Of a stretch of 64,000 nt of DNA, positions 25,038-40,000 are shown one piece after another. The position numbers and the translations under genes are program-made. The stretch is from Litomosoides sigmodontis (Eukaryota; Nematoda; Chromadorea; Rhabditida; Onchocercidae), in contig OY718807.1 of the NCBI GenBank assembly GCA_963070105.1, positions 4,623,001 to 4,687,000 of the forward strand, given 5' to 3'. Position 1 is the first letter of the stretch. Every line of letters starts with the position of its first letter. The notes below the pieces were generated by a model. It was not told the origin of the DNA, did no database searches, and saw nothing but the letters and a program-made list of their open reading frames with translations.

Positions 25038-28032
25038 CTAGATATCATTATCCGGGGTATTTGATAAGTTAGCATCACAGTTAGGCGTATCAACATGATT
25101 TGGAGTAACACGTTCATTGCTAACATCTTTTTCATTACCAGCATCACCACTGTCATTATCATCATCGTCATCGTCATTGACATCATTACTGTAATGATGC
25201 TCCTCATCCTCTTCTTCAAACTCATGTGATATCACATTCCCTGTCAACGATGCGTCACCATTGCTCGTTGCAGCGGCTATCATAATCGCTTTTTTCTGGA
25301 GCTCATCTGCGACTTTTACCCAATTCACATTTTTCGTTCTTCGAGCCAAATAATGAACTTTACTGCGACGTTGATCACGAACTGCTTTTTTCAGAATATT
25401 CATAACACGCTTTTCCACTTTTGTATCAGCTTTGACGTCGTTTGCATTTAGTGTTTGTTTCAGATCTCTGTTTGGATAAGAAGATGTCAACAACCCAGCA
25501 ATATTGACACAATTATCCTCAATCTGCGAATCATCCGCCCCACTTCCTATGGATTCCACGTTTTCTTCAAAAGACAAATCCATACAATTTAGGTTTTCAT
25601 CTTTATCTGCTTCCACTTTCATGTTCCCTAGAAATGACTGAAAACTCGGCGGTAAACATCCAGCTATTGCTTGTAACCCATCTAATTCGTTTCGCTTAAT
25701 TTTAATTGGTGTATGTGAAACCGGTGATGAACGATTTGATGAAATATCTGTCTTTCTCTTGTTCTCGTCAATCTAAAAAGTTTAAAGAAAAAAAAATTGA
25801 AGAGCAACGTCAAAAGAGTATTATTTTCGTACGATTTCATCTGACGTATATAAACTTACCAGTTTCTACTGGAAATACCCCCACACCGTACTTCACCTCG
25901 TACAATTATAATTGCACAGTCACCAAAAGTAGTTATCACTGTGTCATTTTTAAAGTAAAAAGGCTAATATACTGCACTGAAATGAATGATGACAGTTTTA
26001 AAACAGCGACCAATGATTGAAATTCCAACTTTTTTCAAACGTGATGCTTTTGGCTTGTAGCAGTGAACAGGTATTCCTCCGGTATTTCGTTTCGATCCCA
26101 CTTCGTATTTTGTACCCTTAACATAATGGAATAAGACATAACCCGCATCTTCATATGTAGTTGTGACTTCATAACGCCTGCAATTCAATTTTTTTTTTGA
26201 ATAGCTTATACTTATCATCAAGTCTTGTGCTTAAACTACTGATAGTTGTTCCTCAAGATTCAGCTGCACTAGGTTAAATTTCTTTGCCTACAAATGATTA
26301 CTTACTTAATTTATAAAGATAAATGTGAAAAAGTACATGATTCGGCCATCCTCAAAATCGTCCCCATTCCCACTGAAAAAACGTGTTATGTACAAATTAT
26401 CGGGCAATAAACCACTATCATTGTTGTCGAATGAATAACCGTCTTGCCTTAAGTGCTCACGCATCTGTAATAAAATTCACGAGTACAGTTAAGCTGCAGG
26501 TTCAAAGCCAAAAAGCAAACTGATCTTGAATTCAGAAATACTACTGTATTATAAGAATGCACGCCACAACATAATAAAATAAAATATAATTATTCCTCTC
26601 CAACCTACGATAATTTATACCACCAATAATGCCAGAAAACGAGATTTTTAATATTATGAAAAATTAACCCGTAGCATATCAAGATCCAGTTCACCGTAGT
26701 CTTTACTATCATAGATTACTATTGTTCCTGGCTCTGGCAACATTAACGGTGCTTCGCGACACACAAACTGTGTTGTTGTTTTGGCTTTCGCTGTAGAACA
26801 AGATGGACAAATTGGTAACAGATAACGGCAATTTCATAGATCGATCACAAAACAAGAATGCTGAGGGACTCCTCTATGTTGTTATAAAAGTAAAACTCCT
26901 CTATATTGTGTGGATTTATTCCGCTGTAGTGCTCATGACAACCAGTTAAACTAGCATCAATATCCACAAAAGGTAAGTGATCAGGTTAAAATCACAAGAC
27001 AACCCAGATGTAAAATATAACGACTATCCACAGCTTCCTAATAACTTTTCTACAAGAATAAAATAAGTTAGCGGTACCGACACAGTGAATATTAAATACA
27101 CTTGGGAATATTTAAGGATTTACCGAGTAAGCGAGCATAATCAGCGAACGAAAGTAGGCTATACTGATCGCTGATATGTACTCGATCCTCACATTCCTGC
27201 ATACTTTCTAACAGCTTTCCAATTAACCGATGGATTATTTCGTATTTTTTCTCATCGACCAAGGAAGAATACGGAGCATAAACATCGGATATTAAACGAC
27301 TCGGAGCCGCAAATACTTGAGGGATCGAAACCACTGCACTTTCCATCGCTCCTGCATTGTTTGCTGAAAGAAACAAAATTACCACTATGAATGAGACACT
27401 AACACGTTAACTGCAAATGCGTGACAAAACGAATTACATCTCTCTCTCTCTCAGTGCTGACTCCTCCTAACTCGATAAATGATGCCCACCTTGTGACTTT
27501 TATTTCATTACTTAATTAAGCAACCACAAGAATAAATGCACAAAGTTTACATATTTTTTTCCCGACAAGCTGACTGCCACACCAAACATTTAAGTGCCTA
27601 CTGCCATTAGCAATTCTGCTGTTCAGACGTTGCTACTGTTAAAAAGTTGGATAAGGAAAAGCCGTAAAAAGACTGCTTACGTTCATCTTGCGGAGCTAGC
27701 AAACCATTCTCACATTTCAAGGCTTCATCAGGATGCTTGTTACGCAAGTGTTCCCACATTCCTTTAGTCGATGATTGAGCATCTAAACGCAATTCTTTCC
27801 GCATGCAGCTCATCAGGCGACATTTAACGATTCTTTCCGTATCGGCTCGACTATAGCCGTCCGATTCGTAGAGGTCGAAATAACGCCAAACCACACTTTT
27901 CTTCGGAAAATATGGCATGGAAAGACGCAACCAAGTACCACTAGTACTGAGAATTGCCGGTGCTATCTCATCCGAGCACATCGCAACGTTCGAGTTCGGA
28001 TTTTCCGATGATGATGACGGTCCTTCGTCCAT
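25038..28032 (-). CDS. BED-type zinc-finger protein of unknown function
   Basis: Six exons: 27681-28032, 27124-27363, 26669-26790, 26337-26464, about 26010-26177 (low end uncertain) and 25038-25772. All other junctions keep phase. After a Ser-rich start (MDEGPSSSSENPN) comes a BED-like finger at residues about 45-105: aromatic lead SVVWRYFDL, a Cys pair C-x4-C (KCRLMSC) and a His pair H-x4-H (WEHLRNKH). Exon 2 is helical (KYEIIHRLIGKLLESMQE). Exons 3-5 form a compact, possibly globular unit (FVCREAPLMLPEPGTIVIYD; RYEVTTTYEDAGYVLFHYVK) that I cannot assign. The last exon has basic patches (VRDQRRSKVHYLARRTKNV) and a long Asp/Glu/Asn-rich acidic run before the stop. BED fingers bind DNA in chromatin-boundary proteins and in domesticated hAT transposases. 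No transposase catalytic region is visible. Confidence 0.75.
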
Positions 28033-28334
28033 CGTTTCCTTAAAACGAAAGAGTAAAAAGTGCGGTAGAAAAATGGTGTAATTCACTGATCATTTCGTAA
28101 GTCTAGTAGTAGGCGGTAGAAGAGAGAAAGTCTTAGAGGGAACTGAGCTTGCGTTAAGCAAACGAAAGTTTGCAGACACTGTGATAATGAGAGCTCATGG
28201 ATTTGTAAGAGGTCGGAAATGCTTTGAAAATACCGCTGAGAAATGAGTTGACACCTGCACAGAAGGGACTCTGCGGAAAGGTGTGAAAGGCAATGGCTGA
28301 GTGGCGGGAGGATAGCGGTACCGATGGATGGGAT

Positions 28335-28456
28335 GGATCGATCGATCGATAGAGAGATGCTACTGAACCGGTGAGAAAGTTGCTCGTTGTAGTTGGGAGA
28401 GGATGGCGTGACGAGGTATCGAGCCGACCCACCAACAACTGGATCGATCGATCGAT
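28335..28456. repeat. Pair of short (GATC)n palindromic arrays
   Basis: Two nearly identical runs of four GATC units, at 28335-28350 and 28443-28456, each preceded by TG and followed by ATAG. They lie upstream of the BED-finger gene. Confidence 0.8.
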
Positions 28457-28517
28457 AGGCGAGAGGAATACGAAGGAATGCATCCACGCACCGAACGATC
28501 AATAATTCCCAGGGCTA

Positions 28518-28521
28518 GGAC

Positions 28522-28555
<34 letters not shown>

Positions 28556-28558
28556 ATA
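28518..28558. repeat. (GGAT)n tetranucleotide array 1
   Basis: About ten units of GGAT with one early interruption (GGAC). Translations on either strand give only low-complexity peptides, so this is treated as non-coding. Confidence 0.95.
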
Positions 28559-28713
28559 TAGTAGGTGGGATGGGAAAGGAAGCGAAGCGAAGTGAGCACT
28601 CTCCTTCCACCTGCACGCACGGTCTGATCGATGGTATCGATGGTGAACGGGGGAGGAGGCAGGGAAATGTCGGGGCGGAAGAGGATGACGCGGGTAATAT
28701 GAAAGCGGCGCCT

Positions 28714-28721
28714 AGCAGCAG

Positions 28722-28759
<38 letters not shown>

Positions 28760-28777
28760 GCAGCGGCAGCGGCAACC
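28714..28777. repeat. (CAG/CAA)n trinucleotide array
   Basis: CAG run interrupted by CAA and CGG-type triplets in a GC-rich block. It would encode poly-Ser/Gln/Ala or poly-Leu depending on frame, but no splice or family evidence places it in a protein. Confidence 0.9.
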
Positions 28778-28829
28778 GCATCCTTTTGAGGCGGAGGAGG
28801 GTGAAAGAAGGAAGTGCGTGGGCGGGTAA

Positions 28830-28871
28830 GTGGATGTATGGATGGATGGATGGATGGATGGATGGATGGAT
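28830..28871. repeat. (GGAT)n tetranucleotide array 2
   Basis: Second GGAT array, about 280 bases from the first, on the other side of the CAG array, in the same orientation. Confidence 0.95.
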
Positions 28872-29280
28872 TACTAGTATTCCGCTTCCGCTTCCTCTCA
28901 CTTCCCTCGCGCGTACGGATGCATGTAGACGTCAAAGTTTAATTGCCAGCGTTTTAGAACTTTCCTCGAGAGAAGTTCAACTTGAGGAGATTCGTAGGAA
29001 TCAGACGCTCAGTTCTTTCCCTCTTCACTAAGTCCTCTCATCCCACGGCAAATATGGAAGTAGCTCGGAAGCAGTGATCAAGCGAAATGCATCGCGAATT
29101 TCAGTTTTAAAACCCAACGACACTTTGATGATTATGACAATCGTGCACAGTGGGAATCTCACTTCCTCAGTGCACTTACTGATCCACACAAATTGTTGAA
29201 AAATTAAATGGGAATTTTCATGACATTTGCATATGCCGCGAGGAGTGATGTATTGCAATGAATTCAAGTCAAAATTTTAA

Positions 29281-29300
29281 TTCTCTCTCTCTCTCTCTCC
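29281..29300. repeat. Short (CT)n run
   Basis: About nine CT units. A shorter CT run also lies at about 27440-27452. Confidence 0.85.
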
Positions 29301-29790
29301 ATACGATTATAATGAAAAGCGTCGCTTATACAACGTTGTCGTTCTTTCACTGTTGCAATCTCGTACGGTTTGTTTTTCAACTTTGCGCAAGACAATTTGA
29401 TATATTTCAGTGATTGCAGTGAATTGTTCTTTTTTGTGTTTGTAATTTGAGAGTTTTTAAAACCGACCGGTTACTTTTACAGTTAAATTTATTTATCTTC
29501 GTCACCATTTCCAGTGAATTTTTCCAAGAAATGATTTAACGTTAAATGGCAATTTGGCAATGCTTCTGAGCCGTAGCGTAATGTTGTCAAATTTGTTTGT
29601 TACGCTAACAAAAGAAGCAAAGCAACAAAAAATGGCTTTATTATTTTTTTCTTCCAAAGTCGAATTGAAGTTGAAGTAGTGCCTCCAACACTGCTTATCC
29701 TCCAACGCTGTTCCAAGGAGAATGTATGAGGGCGAAAGGACAAAATACTTTTGAAACAGAAGCAGTGGCCTTCTCCTGGAACGTTCGCAT

Positions 29791-30245
29791 ATGAAACATA
29801 CGTGCAAAATATTTTCAGCTTCTCTCTTGGCACTATCACTTCTTGCGTTACTATTTCCGTTCTCTGAGCAATCCGTGAGTTTTCAATGTACATTTCTTCA
29901 ATTCGATGAGCATCCATCCGATGGGTATGCTTCCCTCTATTTTGCGTTTCCATTATTACTATTAAAAGTTAAAAAATTGATGACACATTAAAACAGGAAT
30001 TATCGTTAAAAGTGAAGGACAATGGAGGAACGACCGGTCGGTTATAAGTCATTAAAATTCAGTTTCACTGTCTCACACTTTTTTTTGTTGGTTTGTTTGT
30101 CAAGGAAGGTCTCTTTTTTGCTACAGCTTTTCGTAATCAAGTAACATTGAAAGTTTTTTTCGACCATCAGCAATTACGGAGCATATTACGCATGAAGGAA
30201 TGCGGCATGCGCTACGTGGATCTCCTCATTTTTATCAACCATTAA
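29791..30245 (+). CDS. Tentative small secreted peptide
   Basis: A plus-strand first exon (29791-29874) encodes a textbook signal peptide (MKHTCKIFSA followed by a Leu-rich core and FPFSEQS) and ends exactly at a GTGAGT donor in phase 0. A possible second exon (30171-30245) follows a polypyrimidine tract and CAG acceptor, also in phase 0, and encodes QLRSILRMKECGMRYVDLLI plus four residues and a stop. Together that gives 52 residues. The CGMRYVDLL core is reminiscent of an insulin-family B chain, but the second Cys expected 12 residues later is Asn, and I found no convincing A chain. The signal-peptide exon is the firmer part. The second exon could be wrong, and other exons may lie between here and 31.5 kb. 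Confidence 0.3.
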
Positions 30246-31516
30246 CCTTTCGTCTTCGGAAGTGACGTTAAATCAAAAGATTCAGTGCCTCATACTATAC
30301 AGAGAGAACACGTATACCGTAGGATATAGTTTGACAAATTAGGAAGATTCGGTACTGTTGTAGTTGATCGTTGAATTCATAATTGATTTAATTAAATAAA
30401 ATTAATCGTATGTATGAAATGATCTTTACCAAAGTTTCACACCGATCAGTCTGACATCTCGATTATTAAAGCACATGAATTATTTCTAACTTCCGAAAGG
30501 TATTTTTTTTCTAATTTTCTGAACTCAATTTAGGAATACAATATTTCAGACACTCATGAATTCAATACTTAGCAATTAGCAATTTAAATTTCTACCTTTT
30601 TCCTAAAACAGTCTCAGCGAGAAAAGAGGATAGAAAAACATGCTGTAAAGATAAACTACGTTTGATAACTGATAAGGATAGAAAAGTTCAAATTGATCAC
30701 GCCGCATCCGATAACGTTGACGACTCATTCCTACGTTCACGTTCTTTCATCTGACACACCTTCAATAAGAAAAAAGCACTTCTTATCAGTACCGGAAACA
30801 TCGAAATTTTAGATGGAAAATTCACGTGAAATTTTGAATCATAAGAATTGACTTTCTAAACATTCTCAATTCTACAGTTTGATTGTGGCCATATCTTTTA
30901 AATTTTATTAAAAAAAATTAATTCTGAAATAAATATATATCAATGGACTTTCCTACCAATGCCATTTCCTGACTCTTTAGTTTAGTTTCTCAAATTTATA
31001 ACTTGAAATTTTATTAGTTTTCAGAAAAAAAATGACGTGCTATTTGTTCCTATTACTTGAATAACAAATAATTAGTCGTAAGAATTTAGATTACAAAATT
31101 TGATGAAGATAATTTATAAGACATCTCAAAACCAAAGTTGACAACGAGTGTTTAGGGATTAGCTTGTAAGTACCACTAATTAAATGTAATTTTAGAAAAA
31201 GAAAATTCATTTTCTTTAGAAACGAAATAATTTCGTCATAAAATGATAGATAGACAAATAAGAATGATTAAGTAAATAAATAAAAAAAACCTGTAAGAAT
31301 GAAAGCATTGGGAGAGATCTTAATTCGTTGTCAAAACAGACATGCATTTCAACTATTCTCGTAAACTAAGAAAAGTGCTTCTTAGCAAGAAACGATGTGA
31401 TAAGGCCATCGGACAACAAATTTTGTTGAAGAACCAAACTTCGTCATCATCATTTCAGAATCGGTTGCCACTCATCTCTAGCAGTTTGCCATTCTTGTAG
31501 AAATCTACTTGAATTT
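30246..31516. other. Intergenic, no gene recognised
   Basis: AT-rich interval before the secreted-protein gene at 31517. One open stretch around 30610-30750 contains adjacent Cys codons but no supporting context. Confidence 0.4.
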
Positions 31517-35491
<3,975 letters not shown>

Positions 35492-35551
35492 TCGTTGTTA
35501 CTTTCGTTTGCCGGAAATTTGAAAGTTATTTGAATTGCTAATATTGGAATT

Positions 35552-35557
35552 AATAAA
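35552..35557 (+). terminator. Polyadenylation signal AATAAA
   Basis: AATAAA 60 bases after the stop codon of the secreted-protein gene. A second copy lies at about 35575. Confidence 0.55.
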
Positions 35558-36461
35558 AATTTCTGCTTGCTCGAAATAAATTTAAAAGCTACTTGAATAA
35601 TGGAAGTAATGAAAAGAAGCTAGGAGAATGCGTGCAGGATGCATGCAGCTCTTAATCAAATCAACTTAATTTCATACGCCCCTGCAATAGTTTCATTTTT
35701 CAAAGGTTTTCCTTAATCCTATTCGGAATGATATTTTAGAAAGAAAGAAACAATAATAAATTCATTCATTTCGCAAAAAATTTTTGGAATTTTGACATTT
35801 CAATTTTGAAACATTTTATCCATTCATTTATCAAGAATTTTTTCTGCTAAAATTGTGCTTCATTAATGTTATAATCAACGTGCGGTGTCTAGGAAACAGT
35901 AACGGAAACGGATCGATTTCAGTATCATTAAATTAATGAATATAGCCTTCTCTTCTCGATGACTGCAAATTCAATTTTGATAGAGCAATTGTAGCACCCA
36001 TTTTTCTTCAACTTTTTTCCCCCTCAATTTTTACACTTATTGCTGACTCATCTTTTCTGTCGATTATCATCAAATAAATTTAAACTTTTTCAAGTGCACT
36101 TATTTCTCAGTGTACTTTTTTGCTCACTTCCTCATCACTAATTTGCAATAACTCTTCAAATGATTTCAGTCATCACAAATTGATGCTCTAATTATTGTGC
36201 CTTCAACAAATTGCATCAATTAATCTTTATTATTCCCTCTAAATTAATTAATTAATCAGTTAATTTTTTTCTCAGTCTAGCAAAGAAATGCCACAGCACA
36301 TTTCTTTTACAAATACAACGAAAAAGCTGTCGGTGGGAAAGAAAAAAAAAGAAGGAAAAGCAAATTTCCATTTCCATCAGTGCTTTTATTGCTTTAACTT
36401 TTAGTACGGAAGGACAATTTACTGGACGAACGAATTAATTCTGAAAGATGAAATTATCGAC

Positions 36462-37059
36462 CTAATCAACACATTGCCAATTGTTGTGTGTTCCGTGCTC
36501 ATTCCAACAGGTTGCATAATTCTCACTTACTGTCCATTGTCCATCCACAACGAACAGAAATTCATATCGCCCCGGCGGTATATCAACCCAAACGCCAAAT
36601 TTTTCACTATCGTTCTCCAACTGCTGGCATAGTAAAAAGCATTCCCAACTGACAAAACTTGCCTAAATATGAAATTTAGAGAAAATATCGATAAATATAT
36701 GTAACAGTGAGATGAACTGAATTTTTGCAATAAAAATTTTAAAATGCTTCTTACAGATGGACAATTTCATTTGAAACATACGCTTAATAATACAATTTTA
36801 GCTGCTGGCGCTCTAATTTCAAACCATATTCGTCGATAATCTTTCAAATCATCCGGTGAATTATTATTCCTAAATTTAAAAATTTTTGAAATACACTGAA
36901 ATAGAGTGGAGAAGGAAAAATAGGAAAGGAGGAGAAAGTGTAGCCTACCACATAGCTAAGCGCCACTTGTATCTATCACCGGTGGGTTGCTTTTTAATCA
37001 GAAAAGCACCATCCAAAACACTTTTTGTTGTGTCCCGAAAATAACACATTCGATCAAGT
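36462..37059 (-). other. Exons encoding the CBM48/AMPK1-type glycogen-binding domain
   Basis: Three in-phase exons give RYKWRLAMW, then YRRIWFEIRAPAAKIVLLSA, SFVSWECFLLC, and FGVWVDIPPGRYEFLFVVDG followed by QWTVSENYATCWNEHGTHNN before the stop. The order (strand with aromatic Trp, W/F-rich loop, 'v.l.lppG.yeykFvVDG.W', then a short post-domain Asn pair) is that of AMPK beta carbohydrate-binding modules. The VDGQW core is nearly invariant in that family. Carbohydrate binding is inferred. The residues corresponding to the canonical Asn-Trp 'ndW' loop are only partly kept (SFVSWEC). Confidence 0.75.
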
Positions 37060-40000
37060 CTGTAAAGCAACTTAGAAATGTTGCAAAAAAATGAAATTTA
37101 ATTTTCTTCATACATCAAATTGATCCGATCGAAAATCGCTGCTATTTTCAACCACTGAAATTGCATAGAATTCGGAGAGAAATGAGATGCAATTTAGTCC
37201 TCTCCCATTATCATAACAAATGAATTCTAACTCGTAGATTTTTTGATTTGCCTGATCCAACAGCCACTCCTTATGCGCCATGCCAGCTTCCAATTCACCA
37301 ATTCTAAATTAAACATTGCTTAAAATCTTCGCCATCACAGATTTTATCATTGAATTCCATCAGCTTCTCAATCTCTGACTATCTGATCAATCAATTATGG
37401 ATAATGAAGTTCACTAGAAATAGTTTACTATTGATAAGTGACCAATCAGGCTAAATTACGCTATTGCACTCTAACGATAAGTAAATTTTACTTCCATTTT
37501 GCATCATTCCAATATTGCGTCACTTCGCCTAGCCGCCATTCCACCTTACTCTTCTCGTCTCTCAACGTATTCTCTGCTTGCTTCATTTCGTCAATTTTTG
37601 ACCAATCAATGCCGCCATTTTCAGCGTTCTAAAAATTAGCAAAAAGCTTTTTCAAACGTTCAAGGAAAGCAAAAAGAGGGAAAAAGATCAACAAATTGTC
37701 GGAAATCAAAGCAAAATATAAAATGAAAAAAATTGATTTTAATAAGCGACAAATTTATCAGAACGTTGGCTATCACTACCGATAAACAATTGAAATTATT
37801 GAAAATAACCACTTACCTTTTTCCGCTCCTCCCCTAATTCTTTCTCCAAACGTGCATTTTCATTACGTAACCACGAGCACTGATCATATAAATCGTGCAA
37901 TTCACGCTCCTGATTTGCAACACGTTCTTTGGCGAGCCATACTTCCTCACCTGTTCTACGTTGTTCATTTTCAAGCCATTTTATTTTTTCGTGTGATTCT
38001 AGCAGGTCATTTTCCGCCCGTCTCGCCTAAAAATTCCACTACGCAATGATCAGGAAATTAAGTGCCTTATTAGTTAAACACATGTGATTTTAAACTTTTT
38101 TTGAAATTTATTTTCAAGCACAGTAAAATGGGACGGTTATTTTGTAGGTTTCATTTACCATTCACTTTTATTATGTGACATTTCTGTCATTGTGTGCAAA
38201 CAATATAATCGAATGCAGTTCATTTTATTTGTGAATTTGATTAGTTAGTTTAAAATTTAGTTAAATAATTCAAACGTATAAAATGCGTTCGAAGTGTAAT
38301 GTTTAATTAATAATGCTTTCAACAAGGCAGAAAACCTTTTTTTTGCTAATTTAAAGCAAATTTTACACTTACCTTTTCCTCCAACTCATACTTTTTACGA
38401 TTTAAAATAATCAATTCTGAGGATAATTCGTGATATTCATCTGACATCGTCGGGTCATCGATCCCATGCGATTTTAAAAGCAAAAAATTCAATCACTTTT
38501 GATAATATTACAAAATAATGAATAAGCTAGTTTTAACTGATAAAAACGATGTGCAAAATGATAGGTTGAAATGAAAATATGAATTTGGAGGAGCCTGAAA
38601 ATTTTACTTCCCTAATGACAGCTTATCAGAGCAACTTCTTACAGTCACAGTCATAATCCAAACAAATATTTTCCTCGAACTAATTCCGCCATTTTTTCTC
38701 TTCCGTTTCAAATATGTGTTTTTCTTTTGTTTATTAAATCATAAAAAAAAATGAAATAGTAAAAAGAACACACGGGTAACAGCACTGGTTAGCGACACGT
38801 CACGTTGTTTATTTGTTAGCGTTTCCACGTGCTCCTCAAATGAGTCATTTTTATAGAATAACTTTCATAATTCATGCAATTTTTCAAATACGAAATGCAT
38901 CAAGAAGAGCGATAAATGTGTAATTGAACTATTAAGCATTGCTTTTCCCGATATGTCTAAGTAACTCTCCAATTTCCGCCATTTTTGTTTCCTTTTATAA
39001 ATTTATCAAAAATAATATAAATTGATGTAAAATAATATAAAAAATAAAATAATATAAAAATAAAATGATATAATAAAATAAATTCAGATTATCGACAGTA
39101 TTATTTATTTTTTCTCAACTCGTATCTCTTTTTTTAGTATTTTTAGGCTATTTCAATTCCTCATCCTGAAATTCCATGCACTCTTTCTCGTACAAAAGTT
39201 TCTCCCGCAATGCGACTGGTAATTTCGACGAAAAATGTTGGAATGAACGATTTTTGATGCAAAATTGCAGGAAATAATGTTAATGCTTACGTTACTAAGC
39301 TTTACAACATGAAGAAAGCTTTGTGGAGGAAATTAAAAAAAAAATTAAATACCTCATTTGACATCATTTCTTTTTCCAATTCGAAATTAACAGCTGCTTC
39401 TTCCATTTTAGCTATTCTAAATTGAGTGAAAAATTGAAGGTATTTCTAATAATTGAATGTCTCACATCTTCTAAAGCATTAAAATTTATTTTTCATAGGT
39501 TGATGTTATTTTTTTGAATGCAATTTTACAATTAACCAAATGAACTAATAAGTACTTATCATGGAGTTGTGAAATTTTTGCATTTTTTTCATCAATTTCA
39601 TTAGCCAGCCTGTCCAGTTCAACCTTATATGTCTTCTCTCTCTGTCGGGCATCGTTTAATTCTGCTTCGAGAATACTTATTCTGAAATTCCACTGAAATT
39701 ATAAAACACTTTATAATACTCATTTTGGACAGATCAATTTATAAAGAAGCCTTAAGTTTGAATGCCTATGATAATTGTTGCAAAATTCACCGAGAGAAAT
39801 CATTGCCTCAACTGAGTAAGTCCAAAAGCTCACGAATGATGGATTTATTCCAGCACAAAATGATGACCGTAAAATATGCAAATGGAACAAACGCCTTACT
39901 TAGTGTTAGCATCTGTAAGCCATTGCCTATGCTCTCCGAGATTCCACTCTTTCTCGCTTGTTATCTTATTCAAATCATCAATTATTCGATTCTTTTCATT

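Noticed and set aside
28360..29031. Long overlapping open frames rich in His/Pro/Ser, Ala, Leu and Ser
   Set aside because: They are generated by GGAT, GATC and CAG repeats. Peptides are low complexity, frames overlap on both strands, and no splice or family support exists.
30606..30752. Open stretch with two adjacent Cys codons as an insulin A chain
   Set aside because: The other two A-chain cysteines are absent and it cannot be joined in frame to the upstream candidate exon.
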